Of a stretch of DNA of 64,000 nt, positions 16,484 through 25,331 are shown piece after piece (position 1 is the first letter of the stretch; each line of letters begins with the position of its first letter). The notes under the pieces are model-generated. The model had not been told where the DNA came from. It did no database searches and was given only the letters and a program-made list of their open reading frames with translations. Made by a program: the position numbers and the translations under genes. The DNA comes from Candidatus Obscuribacterales bacterium (GTDB taxonomy: Bacteria > Cyanobacteriota > Vampirovibrionia > Obscuribacterales > Obscuribacteraceae), in NCBI GenBank assembly GCA_021732025.1, contig JAKFVU010000077.1:124001-188000 (forward strand), written 5' to 3'.

Positions 16484-17785
16484 ATGGTGATGGCGGAAAT
16501 TAAGAACAAAAATCAGGCTTACCTCGACATGGATGACAAATACGTCAATCCGGTACTGTCGCGCTCAGCCCGCATCGTGGCAGAGAGAGCCAGTGGTTCA
16601 TACATCTATGATATGAACGGCGATGCTTACCTCGACATGGGTACTGGCATTGCTGTTAACAGCGTTGGCCATTGCCATCCTAAGGTTGTTGCTGCTGCTA
16701 AGGCTCAGCTAGACCAATTGATGCATACCTCGGTTACAACTCACCACCAACGCTATATTGAATTAGCGAAGAAGTTGGTAGAGATTGCTCCATCTAAAAA
16801 ACTTGATTCTGTTTTCTTGACGAATTCAGGTGCTGAAGCCGTAGAAGGCGCTATCAAAATGGCCCGCTATGTCACCGGTCGTCCTGTTGTTATTAACTTC
16901 CGCGGTTCTTTCCATGGTCGTACAATTTTCACAACAGCTCTCACCACTTCTAAGCTTTATTACCGTGAAAAGTATGAGCCGCTACCAGGCTCGATCTTCA
17001 CTGTGCCATTCCCTTATCAGTACCGCTCGCACTTCAAAGACGATGCTGACAGATGCGTCGAAGAAACCTTCAAAGAAATTGAAGTGCTCTTCCACCAATT
17101 CGTGCACCCTGATCAAGTGGCTTGCTTTATCGTCGAGCCAATTCAAGGTGAAGGCGGTTACGTTGTGCCACCAAATGGCTTCTTGCCTCGTTTGCGCAAA
17201 CTTGCCGACAAGCACGGCATCATGCTCATCATTGACGAAGTGCAATCTGGTTTTGCTAGAACTGGCAAAATGTTTGCTATCGAGCATGAAGGCGTTGAGC
17301 CAGACATTATGTTGATGGCGAAAGCACTTGCTGGCGGCTTGCCGTTGGCTGGTTTCATCTCTAAGAGCGAACATTCACACAAATGGCCAGCAGGTCGCCA
17401 CGGTTCTACTTTTGGTGGCAATCCAGTCTCCTGTGCCGCTGCCTTAGCCACTATTCAAGTAATTGAAGAAGAGAAGCTTTGTGCTCGCGCTGCTGAGCTT
17501 GGCGAAAGAATAATGAAGCGCCTACGTGATTTTGCTAAGGGCAAAGACTATATCGGCGAAATTCGTGGTCGCGGATTGATGATTGGTATCGAGTTCAATG
17601 ACAAGAATGGCGAACCATCTAAAGAACACGCTGACAAAGTTGCCGAACGCTGTTTAGAGAACAAAATGATTGTGCTCACTTGTGGTGTTGCCGGGCAAGT
17701 AATTCGCTTGATTCCACCACTAACTATGTCTGACGCTGAATGCGATAAGGCTATGGAAATACTTGAAAAATGCATGAAGTTTTAG
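16484..17785 (+). CDS. gabT: Class III aminotransferase, 4-aminobutyrate type
   Basis: This is a PLP-dependent omega-aminotransferase of 433 residues that moves an amino group, most likely from 4-aminobutyrate or a similar omega-amino acid to 2-oxoglutarate, giving a semialdehyde. The cofactor-binding TNSGAEAVEGAIK and FHGRT segments, EPIQGEGGY, the DEVQSGF aspartate and PLP-lysine Lys280 in MAKALAGG are all present. The ATG at 16484 is chosen because AAGGAG sits 6 nt upstream; a longer frame from 16412 has no ribosome site and adds an unrelated tail. First gene of a three-gene operon (30 and 24 bp spacings) with an aldehyde dehydrogenase that would oxidise the semialdehyde. Beta-alanine or 5-aminovalerate are alternative substrates. 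Confidence 0.9.
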   Translation: MVMAEIKNKNQAYLDMDDKYVNPVLSRSARIVAERASGSYIYDMNGDAYLDMGTGIAVNSVGHCHPKVVAAAKAQLDQLMHTSVTTHHQRYIELAKKLVEIAPSKKLDSVFLTNSGAEAVEGAIKMARYVTGRPVVINFRGSFHGRTIFTTALTTSKLYYREKYEPLPGSIFTVPFPYQYRSHFKDDADRCVEETFKEIEVLFHQFVHPDQVACFIVEPIQGEGGYVVPPNGFLPRLRKLADKHGIMLIIDEVQSGFARTGKMFAIEHEGVEPDIMLMAKALAGGLPLAGFISKSEHSHKWPAGRHGSTFGGNPVSCAAALATIQVIEEEKLCARAAELGERIMKRLRDFAKGKDYIGEIRGRGLMIGIEFNDKNGEPSKEHADKVAERCLENKMIVLTCGVAGQVIRLIPPLTMSDAECDKAMEILEKCMKF

Positions 17786-17815
17786 AACTTCAATAATTTA
17801 GGAGAAACAATCTAA

Positions 17816-19369
17816 ATGAGTACCTCAACAATGCCTGAAGCATCTGCAAAAAAAGCTGAAAAGCCACACACATACGGCAACTACATCAATGGCCGTCAAG
17901 TGAAGTCAGAAACAGGCGAAACTTTTGCTTCTTACAATCCAGCCAAAACTGACGAAGTGATTGGTCACTTCGCAGCCTCTACACCTAAAGACGTGAAAGA
18001 TGCTGTGGACGCTGCTGCTAAGGCTTTTCCAGCCTGGAAGCGCACACCAGCTCCTCACCGCGCTGAAATCTTGCTCAAAGCAGCACACCTTCTAGAGAGC
18101 CGCAAAGAAGAGTTGGCTCAGACCATGACCCGCGAAATGGGTAAAGTCATCAAAGAAGCTCGTGGCGACGTCCAAGAAGCTATCGACATGGCTAAGTACA
18201 TGGCTGGTGAAGGTCGCAGATTGGTTGGCCAAACTGTGCCATCTGAACTGCCACACAAATTCGCCATGTCTGTTAGACAACCAATCGGTGTTGTCGGCCT
18301 GATCACTCCATGGAACTTCCCTGTTGCTATTCCAAGCTGGAAGACTCTTCCTGCCTTGGTTGCCGGTAACACTGTTGTAATCAAACCAGCTAGTGACACA
18401 CCACTATGCGCTTTGATGTTTGTTGAAATCCTCAATGAAGCAGGCTTGCCACCAGGTGTTCTTAACTTGGTTACTGGCTCTGGTTCGAAAGTGGGCAATG
18501 CACTAGTCGAAGATCCTAGAGTGCATGCCATTTCACTAACAGGCTCAACCGAAGTTGGCAAAAAAGTTGCTGGTCGTTGCGGCGAGTTGATGAAGAAAAT
18601 CTCCTGTGAACTAGGTGGCAAAAATGCCATCTGTGTTATGGAAGATGCCGACATTGACCTGGCATTAGAAGGTGCTCTCTGGGGCGCATTCGGTACTGCT
18701 GGTCAACGTTGTACTGCTGCCAGCCGCGTTATTGTTCACAAAGCTCGCTACGAAGAGTTCTGCACCAAGTTCAAAAAAGCTACTGAAGGATTGAAATTGG
18801 GATATGGTCTTGATGAATCTGTTCAAGTCGGACCAGTCGTTAACCAAGGCCAATTAGACACAGTAAAAATGTATGTTGAAATTGGTAAGAAAGAAGGCGC
18901 CAAACTGCTATGTGGTGGCAACGCCCTGACCGAAGGCGTATTCGCTAAGGGCTTCTTCCATGAGCCAACCGTGTTCTGCGATGTAAAAGCCAGCATGCGT
19001 ATTGCTCAAGAAGAAATCTTTGGACCAGTGACCTGCATAATTCCAGTCGAGAACTTTGAAGAAGCTCTCGAAGTAGCCAACGGAACTGACTTTGGTCTTT
19101 CACTCTCTATGTACACCAAAGACGTTAACCGCGCTTTTATGGCCATGGAAGATTTGGAATCAGGCATCGTTTACATCAACGCTCCAACCATCGGTGCTGA
19201 AATTCAGTTGCCTTTCGGTGGCGTTAAACAAACAGGTAACGGCCACAGAGAAGCTGGCACTGCCTGCATCGACTTCTTCACCGAATGGAAGTCTATATAT
19301 GTAGATTATTCCGGTCGCTTGCAGAAAGCTCAAATCGATACTGATGAACTCGTTGCTAAAGCTGAATAA
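17816..19369 (+). CDS. NAD(P)-dependent aldehyde dehydrogenase, semialdehyde type
   Basis: The 517-residue enzyme oxidises an aldehyde to a carboxylic acid. Visible features are the PWNFP substrate/NAD strand, the LTGSTEVGK nucleotide-binding loop, general base Glu265 in CELGGKN, catalytic Cys299 in GQRCTAASR (34 residues apart, as in the family) and EEIFGPV. The C-terminus, FFTEWKSIYVDYSG, resembles a subgroup including 2-oxoglutarate-semialdehyde and succinate-semialdehyde dehydrogenases. AGGAGA precedes the ATG. Lying between an omega-aminotransferase and an acyl-CoA dehydrogenase, it most likely takes the semialdehyde made by the first enzyme (inference). It has an extra Ala/Lys-rich N-terminus of about 15 residues. 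Confidence 0.9.
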   Translation: MSTSTMPEASAKKAEKPHTYGNYINGRQVKSETGETFASYNPAKTDEVIGHFAASTPKDVKDAVDAAAKAFPAWKRTPAPHRAEILLKAAHLLESRKEELAQTMTREMGKVIKEARGDVQEAIDMAKYMAGEGRRLVGQTVPSELPHKFAMSVRQPIGVVGLITPWNFPVAIPSWKTLPALVAGNTVVIKPASDTPLCALMFVEILNEAGLPPGVLNLVTGSGSKVGNALVEDPRVHAISLTGSTEVGKKVAGRCGELMKKISCELGGKNAICVMEDADIDLALEGALWGAFGTAGQRCTAASRVIVHKARYEEFCTKFKKATEGLKLGYGLDESVQVGPVVNQGQLDTVKMYVEIGKKEGAKLLCGGNALTEGVFAKGFFHEPTVFCDVKASMRIAQEEIFGPVTCIIPVENFEEALEVANGTDFGLSLSMYTKDVNRAFMAMEDLESGIVYINAPTIGAEIQLPFGGVKQTGNGHREAGTACIDFFTEWKSIYVDYSGRLQKAQIDTDELVAKAE

Positions 19370-19393
19370 TAGAAATTCAATTGGAGATAAGAA

Positions 19394-20587
19394 ATGGATT
19401 TTGATTTCACACCCGAACAAATTGCAATGCGCAAACACATGCGTGAGTTTGCTGAGCGCGAGATTGCTCCTAAAGCTCAAGCCAACGATCGCGCTTGCAA
19501 ATTCGATTGGGATATTGCTAAGAAGATCTTCGCTGAAGGCTTCCTTGGTTGCCCAGTTCCTGAAAAATACGGCGGCCTCGGCATGGACTATGTTGCCTAT
19601 GGCTTGATGACTGAAGAAGTTAACCGCGTATGTTCATCCACAAGAACTTTGTTCTCAGTGCAAACATCATTGGTTGCATTGACAATTTTCAAATGGGGCA
19701 CAGAAGAGCAGAAGAAATTCTACTTGCCTAAGCTTTGTTTTGGAGACTTCTTAGGTTGTTATGGTTTGACTGAGCCAGAAGCTGGATCAGACGCTGCTAA
19801 TCAACAAACACGCGCTATCAAAGATGGCAATGACTACATTCTTTCCGGTTCCAAAACCTGGATTTCATGCGGCACCATTGCTACTCATGCTTTGATTTTC
19901 GCTACTGTTGATCCAGCGCTAGGCCACAAAGGCATCACTTGCTTTGTCGTTGATACCAAATCAAAAGGCTTCACCGCTCAAGCAATGCACGGTAAGCTCG
20001 GTTTGAGAGCATCTGACACAGCCAGCCTCTTCCTCGATGAAGTAAGAGTACCTGCTGAAAATATGCTTGGTAAAGTTGGCGAAGGCTTCAAAATCGCTAT
20101 GTCAGCATTAGACAACGGCCGCTTCTCAGTGGCTGCTGGTGCCGTCGGCTTGGTTCAAGGCTGTATTGACGCTTCTGTCAAATACGCTATGGAACGCAGA
20201 ACTTTCGGCAAGGCAATTGGCGAGCACCAACAAGTGCAAGCTATGATTGCCGACATGGTTGCTGACTGCGAAGCTGGCCGCTTGCTCTACTTGCGTGCTG
20301 CTCACTTGAAGAACAAAGGCGTGCGTAACAGCCGCGAAACTTCAATTGCTAAGCTCTTCTGTGGCGAAGCTGCTAACAAGCATGCTCACAACGCTGTGCA
20401 AATCTTCGGTGGCTACGGATTCTCTGATGAGTATCCTGTTGAGCGTTACTTCCGTGATGCCAAAGTATTGAACATCTACGAAGGTACTCGCGAAATTCAA
20501 CGCATAATCATCGGCCAAGATGCTCTCGGTATTCGTCTTGCTAACGGCAAGCCTGCTGAGAATAAAACAGCTATGGCTGCTGTCTAA
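19394..20587 (+). CDS. Acyl-CoA dehydrogenase
   Basis: This 397-residue FAD flavoprotein introduces a 2,3-double bond into an acyl-CoA. Motifs include YGLTEPEAGSDA, SGSKTWIS, RRTFGKAIGEHQ, the AVQIFGGYGF region and the catalytic base Glu363 in IYEGTREIQRIIIG, placed as in short/medium-chain and butyryl-CoA enzymes rather than as in long-chain or isovaleryl-CoA enzymes. TTGGAG lies 6 nt before the ATG. It ends the aminotransferase-aldehyde dehydrogenase operon and is followed by a hairpin terminator at 20610. The short-chain acyl substrate could come from a C4-C5 amino-acid route (inference). No electron-transfer flavoprotein genes are in the window. Confidence 0.93.
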   Translation: MDFDFTPEQIAMRKHMREFAEREIAPKAQANDRACKFDWDIAKKIFAEGFLGCPVPEKYGGLGMDYVAYGLMTEEVNRVCSSTRTLFSVQTSLVALTIFKWGTEEQKKFYLPKLCFGDFLGCYGLTEPEAGSDAANQQTRAIKDGNDYILSGSKTWISCGTIATHALIFATVDPALGHKGITCFVVDTKSKGFTAQAMHGKLGLRASDTASLFLDEVRVPAENMLGKVGEGFKIAMSALDNGRFSVAAGAVGLVQGCIDASVKYAMERRTFGKAIGEHQQVQAMIADMVADCEAGRLLYLRAAHLKNKGVRNSRETSIAKLFCGEAANKHAHNAVQIFGGYGFSDEYPVERYFRDAKVLNIYEGTREIQRIIIGQDALGIRLANGKPAENKTAMAAV

Positions 20588-20609
20588 TAGTTGCTGAACT
20601 AATAGAACT

Positions 20610-20639
20610 GAAGAGGAGGGGCTTAGGCTCCTCCTCTTC
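20610..20639 (+). terminator. Hairpin terminator after the aminotransferase operon
   Basis: GAAGAGGAGG (20610-20619) and its exact complement CCTCCTCTTC (20630-20639) form a 10-bp stem with a 10-nt loop, 22 bp after the stop of the acyl-CoA dehydrogenase. The T-rich part (ATTTTGCTG) follows a few bases later rather than directly, so it is a slightly loose but convincing rho-independent stop. Confidence 0.75.
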
Positions 20640-20660
20640 GCCAAGATTTTGCTGTTAAAA

Positions 20661-20684
20661 TTTTCATTCTAGTTTTCATTCTAG
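20661..20684 (+). repeat. 12-bp tandem duplication TTTTCATTCTAG
   Basis: Two perfect head-to-tail copies of TTTTCATTCTAG, followed by TTTTT, lie in the AT-rich gap before the TPR gene. Either slippage or a promoter-region feature; no protein-binding site is recognised. Confidence 0.8.
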
Positions 20685-20734
20685 TTTTTAATCAAATTTT
20701 ACTGGTCTGTCTTTACCAATCAGGAAACTTCTAT

Positions 20735-22333
20735 ATGTCGCTTCTGGCTTCCAACCTCTTTAGTCGCAAAAAAAATGGTTTCCATGGAAACTATCTTAAA
20801 AAGGCTTTTTGCATATTGCCCGTTGCCCTGCTCACTGTGATGTCGGCAAGTGCTCAGGGGCCAGCTGAGCACCAGTCGGCCGGAAGCGCAGTTGTGGGTC
20901 AAGGCCACACCAAGGCTTTAGTTGGTTCTCTCACTAGCTTTGATACCGATGGCGATAATGCTCTTAATATCGGTGACTATGCGCGAGCACAAGAAGTATT
21001 TGCTAGCCGAATAAAGAGTTTAAGCAGCGACCAAAAAGGCACTTTTACCGAAGTAGGCTTGCGCGCGGGACTTTTCGAAGCACTGCTGTGGCAAGGCAAT
21101 ACATCGGCAGCAGCCGCTGAACTTAAGCGCATACACAAAGTCTTAGATCCGCTATCAACGAATCTTGGCGAAAACAACGTCGAGCAAGTGAATATGCTCA
21201 ACGCTCGTGTGCTTGATGCTCAATCATGGCTTGAAGAGGGGCAAGGGCAGCGCGATCAGGCTATGCAAACACTCAACAGAGCAATTAGCTTGCTCAAAGT
21301 TGCCGGTGTCGATGAGCATGAAACTTGGCGCCTAGTTACTTGTATGGGACACTTAGCTAGTCTTCAGGCTGGAATGGGTGCTTACAATCAAGCGGCGCAA
21401 TTGCTGCAAGAGGCCCTCACTTATGCAAAGAATTCACCGAGTATTGCACCGCTAAACATTGCCGATATCGAAGAACAACTAGGTTCGATGTTGTTCAAGC
21501 AAGGCCGGGCCGATGAAGCCAATAAACATTTTGCCATAGCGTTGGCCATGGACAATGCCACAGGGGCTGTGCAGCGCAAGTATTCTCCTAAGCCTTATTG
21601 GCTTTGTCCAACCTATACCTATACAGAAGGTTCACCTTGGTCTACGCGCAGCTTCCAAGATGGTCTGCAACGCAAGCGTATTACTCTTGATGCCGTGGCC
21701 GTTGAGGCCGTAGCTATTCGCGACAACTCGGCTCAGAGTAAAGGGAAAGTCGTAAAGGTCGCGCTAACAGTGCTTAATCGTACCCAAGCGCCCTTAGATT
21801 TTATGGGGCGCAAACCAGAACTTATCGCTATGACACCAAAGGCGGTGGTAGCGACAATGATTGAGCCACTTAAATTAGCCGATAACGTAGAAAAGAAAGC
21901 TCAAAGTAAGGCCAAGTGGGTGCGCTTCTGGGGCCAGGATGCCACACAAACCCTGACTAGCACATACATCAATCAACCATCTTACGGCTATGGTTATGGC
22001 GGCTTCTATCCACCGGTAATGAGTTATGGTGGCACTATACCGACTGTTATGCGCAACGGTAATATGACCACGATGATGACTCAAGTGCCTGACTATGCTG
22101 CTCAGCAGCGAGCTATGGAAAAGGCTCGGGCCATTGAAGATGACGGTAAAGCGTACGCTGACCAAATTCGCTCGCAGAGTCTGGGGCCATGCGATATTGC
22201 TGGTGGTGCCAGCATCACTGGTGCAGTTTTCTTCCAGCTTGATGATGCCAGCAAGGCTGGTTCCTGCATTGTGCGAATTCCTATAGGTGACGCCACTTTT
22301 GAATTCACCTTCGACAAGCTCGTGGGCAACTAA
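20735..22333 (+). CDS. Exported TPR protein with EF-hand-like loop
   Basis: The 532-residue protein has a Sec signal peptide: basic KKNGFHGNYLKKAF, a hydrophobic core, and cleavage near SASAQG at about residue 42. Soon after, at about residue 69, DTDGDNALN matches an EF-hand/dockerin calcium loop (D-x-D-x-D). Several TPR-like helical repeats follow (to about residue 270), then a beta-rich C-terminal half with a Tyr/Gly/Pro-rich patch (YGYGYGGFYPP) around 410-430. AGGAAAC precedes the ATG. A hydrolase gene follows 32 bp later and may share the transcript. Acts outside the membrane; partner and function unknown. Confidence 0.84.
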   Translation: MSLLASNLFSRKKNGFHGNYLKKAFCILPVALLTVMSASAQGPAEHQSAGSAVVGQGHTKALVGSLTSFDTDGDNALNIGDYARAQEVFASRIKSLSSDQKGTFTEVGLRAGLFEALLWQGNTSAAAAELKRIHKVLDPLSTNLGENNVEQVNMLNARVLDAQSWLEEGQGQRDQAMQTLNRAISLLKVAGVDEHETWRLVTCMGHLASLQAGMGAYNQAAQLLQEALTYAKNSPSIAPLNIADIEEQLGSMLFKQGRADEANKHFAIALAMDNATGAVQRKYSPKPYWLCPTYTYTEGSPWSTRSFQDGLQRKRITLDAVAVEAVAIRDNSAQSKGKVVKVALTVLNRTQAPLDFMGRKPELIAMTPKAVVATMIEPLKLADNVEKKAQSKAKWVRFWGQDATQTLTSTYINQPSYGYGYGGFYPPVMSYGGTIPTVMRNGNMTTMMTQVPDYAAQQRAMEKARAIEDDGKAYADQIRSQSLGPCDIAGGASITGAVFFQLDDASKAGSCIVRIPIGDATFEFTFDKLVGN

Positions 22334-22365
22334 GTTTTTAATTGTTTGCATTGAGGTGTTGACCC

Positions 22366-23724
22366 ATGAAAGCCGCTAAAGAAGTCAAGTCTGCTAAGGC
22401 CGTTCAATCTATTACACCTGTTAAACCGATTAGCCTAGACAAATTTCCTGGAATGATTTGCCGCGGCTATTCTTTTGATGCACCGCTAGACTATGGCAAC
22501 TCTGCCGGAGCGAAAATATCTATTTTTGCCCGAGAAGTAGTTTCTTTAGAAAACGCAGAAAAACCGGGTTTGCCTTGGCTTTTCTTCCTGCAAGGCGGCC
22601 CTGGCTTTCAATCTCCCCGTCCGGAAAATTTGTCAGGATGGATGAAGCGAGCGGCACGAGATTTTCGTATTTTGTTAATTGACCAGCGTGGCACTGGTTT
22701 GAGTACGGCAGTAACGGAAAAACTGGTCTTGGACTACCCTACTGCTCAAGGGCAGTTTGATTACCTAAAACATTTTCGCGCCGACAACATTGTTCGCGAT
22801 TGCGAATTGATTCGCAAGTCGCTATGTCAGAATGAAAAAGTGACATTGCTTGGCCAAAGCTTTGGCGGCTTTTGCAGTACTACCTATCTATCGATCGCCC
22901 CCGAGGGCCTCAATGGAGCCATTTTGACTGGCGGTCTGCCGCCACTAGTAGATGACGGTGACGAAGTATATCGCCTCACCTACCGAGAGCTAATTAAGAA
23001 GAACAAGCTTTTCTACGAACGCTATCCAGCAGACATAGTAAAAGTGGCGCAAATAGTTGATCACTTGCAGAATAATTCTGTATTTCTCCCTACCGGTGAG
23101 CCTCTAACAGTTGAGCGCTTTTTGCAGCTTGGTCTCAACTTTGGCTTTAATTCTAGTGGTGGCAGTATGAATACTGTTCACTACATGCTTGAAGGTGCCT
23201 TCAGTACTGCCGCTGATTCTAAGATGCCTGAGCTGACATACACTTTTTTGCGTGATGTCGAGAGTCAGCTACATTTCAATACCAACCCTATTTATGCCTT
23301 ACTGCATGAAGCCATATACTGTCAGGGACGTGCATCTAACTGGTCTGCCGCCCGACTCGTCAGCGAGTTTAATGAGTTCAGAAAAGACTCGTCCCCAATT
23401 TTCTTCAGTGGAGAGATGGTCTATCCCTGGATGTTTGAAGAGTACACGTGTCTCAAGCCATTTAAAGAAGTTGCTGAGCTTCTCGCCTCTTGTACAGATT
23501 GGCCGCCCTTGTATGACCTTGAGCGCTTGATGCACAACGATGTACCTTGCGTCGGTACGATTTATTGCAATGACATGTATGTAGCTCGCCAGTTAGCTGA
23601 GCAAACAGCCGAAGCAATTGCTGGAATGAAAGTCTGGATCACCAACGAATATGAACATGACGCCCTCCGTCAAGACGGCGAGCTTGTGCTCGATCGACTT
23701 CTGTCGATGCTGAGTGATTGCTGA
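22366..23724 (+). CDS. Alpha/beta hydrolase, proline iminopeptidase-like (S33)
   Basis: The 452-residue protein has the layout of prolyl aminopeptidases. The oxyanion motif QGGPG is followed by DQRGTGLST, the nucleophile elbow Gly-Gln-Ser165-Phe-Gly-Gly, a helical cap and, near the end, His in NEYEHDALR as the likely catalytic histidine. This family removes N-terminal proline or other residues from short peptides. There is no signal peptide, so it is probably cytoplasmic despite following an exported TPR protein. TGAGGTG lies 7 nt before the ATG. The family is clear; peptidase activity rather than other hydrolysis is an inference. Confidence 0.87.
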   Translation: MKAAKEVKSAKAVQSITPVKPISLDKFPGMICRGYSFDAPLDYGNSAGAKISIFAREVVSLENAEKPGLPWLFFLQGGPGFQSPRPENLSGWMKRAARDFRILLIDQRGTGLSTAVTEKLVLDYPTAQGQFDYLKHFRADNIVRDCELIRKSLCQNEKVTLLGQSFGGFCSTTYLSIAPEGLNGAILTGGLPPLVDDGDEVYRLTYRELIKKNKLFYERYPADIVKVAQIVDHLQNNSVFLPTGEPLTVERFLQLGLNFGFNSSGGSMNTVHYMLEGAFSTAADSKMPELTYTFLRDVESQLHFNTNPIYALLHEAIYCQGRASNWSAARLVSEFNEFRKDSSPIFFSGEMVYPWMFEEYTCLKPFKEVAELLASCTDWPPLYDLERLMHNDVPCVGTIYCNDMYVARQLAEQTAEAIAGMKVWITNEYEHDALRQDGELVLDRLLSMLSDC

Positions 23725-23744
23725 CACTGCTTTAGCGCTGAATC

Positions 23745-25214
23745 TCAGGAAGCTTTATTCCAGCGCTCTTCTATCAATCTGGCTGGTAGATAGATAACCG
23801 CTGCAGTGGCCCAAGCGTTAAGGCAGCCAATACCAATGTGCCAGTGCTCTAATGCCGGTATCAGGCCAGCTGTAGCGACGCCGACAGAGCAGCCGATAGC
23901 GAAGGCAAGCATGGCCGGAATTCTAAGGGCAGGCAACTCGTGCATAGATAAGATTTGGTCGAAAATTCTACTGCGCTTGTGGCTCACTAGTTTTGCAATC
24001 GACCATTCGCAGAGCAATATTGTCGTGCCTGTAGGTATGAGAATGCCATTTAGAGTAGAGATCACCTCGATACTTTTGGCCATGCCACTGAACGAAAGCC
24101 AGTAGGCAACAAGGGCACAGATAAAGGCGTAGCCGAAGACGATGTGTTTCTTCTTCACCTTGAACAAGTTATCGAAGGCTTCAACCACGGCATATAAATT
24201 GGAATCAGCAGCAGCAAAGTACTGGGCGCCAATTACAATGAGTGCCAATATTGCAACACCTCCGAACGAAAACTCATTCATAAAAGCTGTTGCCCGTGCA
24301 GTGTCTGTCACTTGGCTGATTTGAGCTACGAGCCAGCCGGTAATTGGAAAGATTATTTGGCCGATACATAGTGCCACTGTCAGTGGTATCGCTGTTCGCT
24401 TGATGCCTGGCTTGGCGTGGCGCCAGTAATCAGCTTCATTTCCCCAAACTGAAAAGCCAATGACAAATGAGGCAATGGCTCCTAAAGCCACTGTCCAGCT
24501 AACATCGGTATGTTGTAAGGGCACAATTGTTGTAGCAGTGCTGTAAGCCATGATGGCCCTAAAGAAGGTGAAAGCAACCCAGGCAATTAGACAAGGTGCG
24601 GCAAAGTATTTGGCAAAGTTGACCACGCCTGAGAAGCCCCAGAGGTTATTGAGGCACATCAAAAACGAGAAACAAGCGGCCATGATGCCGATAGAGAGCG
24701 GCACAGAGAATAGGCCACTGACGGCATCCGCCATGCACAGTGCGCCGAATGCATAGCAGGCAAGAAATATGGCAATCAAGTTGAAAGTTGTGAGGCGCGC
24801 GCCCCAGCGCCCGAAGACAGAGCGGTTTAGATGGGCGTAGGTGCGGCCTGTGACAGTGCCAAGTTGAGCTGAGGGCACACAGAATAGTAAAACGATCACT
24901 GCCGAAAAGACTGTGCATGTGAATACTTGAGTGAGACTAAAGCCGTTTTTATACCACTCTACGCCAATCAAGACTGTCGGAAACGAGGTCACCATGGTTA
25001 TCCACAAGAGCCCCATGGCTAGTGGGTGGCGCCTATTCTGCAAAGAGACCACGTCAGCACCGCCATCTAATTCTGACTGCGAATGAAGCTGTTGCGAAAC
25101 TTCCTGTGCAGTCGCCAGCTTCGTCTTTTCAGCAAGTGCAGTATTGGTTTCGCTTATCAATTCGCTAGGCTCGTCTGGAATAATTATTTTGATACCTAAG
25201 CAAAAGCCCCTCAC
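23745..25214 (-). CDS. NCS1 purine/cytosine permease family transporter
   Basis: This is an inner-membrane transporter of 489 residues with about twelve hydrophobic segments after a polar, Gln/Ser-rich N-terminus of about 65 residues. The segments WITMVTSFPTVLIG and NNLWGFSGVVNFAKYF resemble those of CodB-type cytosine and other NCS1 nucleobase permeases. It lies directly downstream of upp on the same strand (117 bp), which favours uracil or cytosine uptake for salvage; no cytosine deaminase is nearby. The GTG start is uncertain because the first 20 residues are not conserved-looking and the ribosome site is weak. Confidence 0.87.
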   Translation of the reverse strand: MRGFCLGIKIIIPDEPSELISETNTALAEKTKLATAQEVSQQLHSQSELDGGADVVSLQNRRHPLAMGLLWITMVTSFPTVLIGVEWYKNGFSLTQVFTCTVFSAVIVLLFCVPSAQLGTVTGRTYAHLNRSVFGRWGARLTTFNLIAIFLACYAFGALCMADAVSGLFSVPLSIGIMAACFSFLMCLNNLWGFSGVVNFAKYFAAPCLIAWVAFTFFRAIMAYSTATTIVPLQHTDVSWTVALGAIASFVIGFSVWGNEADYWRHAKPGIKRTAIPLTVALCIGQIIFPITGWLVAQISQVTDTARATAFMNEFSFGGVAILALIVIGAQYFAAADSNLYAVVEAFDNLFKVKKKHIVFGYAFICALVAYWLSFSGMAKSIEVISTLNGILIPTGTTILLCEWSIAKLVSHKRSRIFDQILSMHELPALRIPAMLAFAIGCSVGVATAGLIPALEHWHIGIGCLNAWATAAVIYLPARLIEERWNKAS

Positions 25215-25271
25215 AGGTGGCTACGGTCTACTTTAGCGCTAACCATAACTATAAGGGGCTTGCCAAGCGTA

Positions 25272-25295
25272 GCAAATGGTGCAATTACCATTTGC
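25272..25295 (-). terminator. Hairpin between upp and the permease
   Basis: GCAAATGGT (25272-25280) and ACCATTTGC (25287-25295) form a perfect 9-bp stem with a 6-nt loop, extendable through TAGC/GCTA with a small bulge. It stands 37 bp after the upp stop codon. No T-run follows on the minus strand, so it may only reduce read-through or stabilise the upp message. A second, looser pair (AAGCCCCT 25204-25211 with AGGGGCTT 25254-25261) lies between it and the permease. Confidence 0.45.
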
Positions 25296-25331
25296 CGCTA
25301 GGATTATGATCCGAAGACAATATTGCGAAGA

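Noticed and set aside
18118-18654. 178-codon minus-strand frame inside the aldehyde dehydrogenase gene
   Set aside because: It is antisense to a highly conserved enzyme with strong codon bias, which commonly creates long antisense frames.
21875-22351. 158-codon minus-strand frame
   Set aside because: It is antisense to the exported TPR protein, with no ribosome site and atypical composition.
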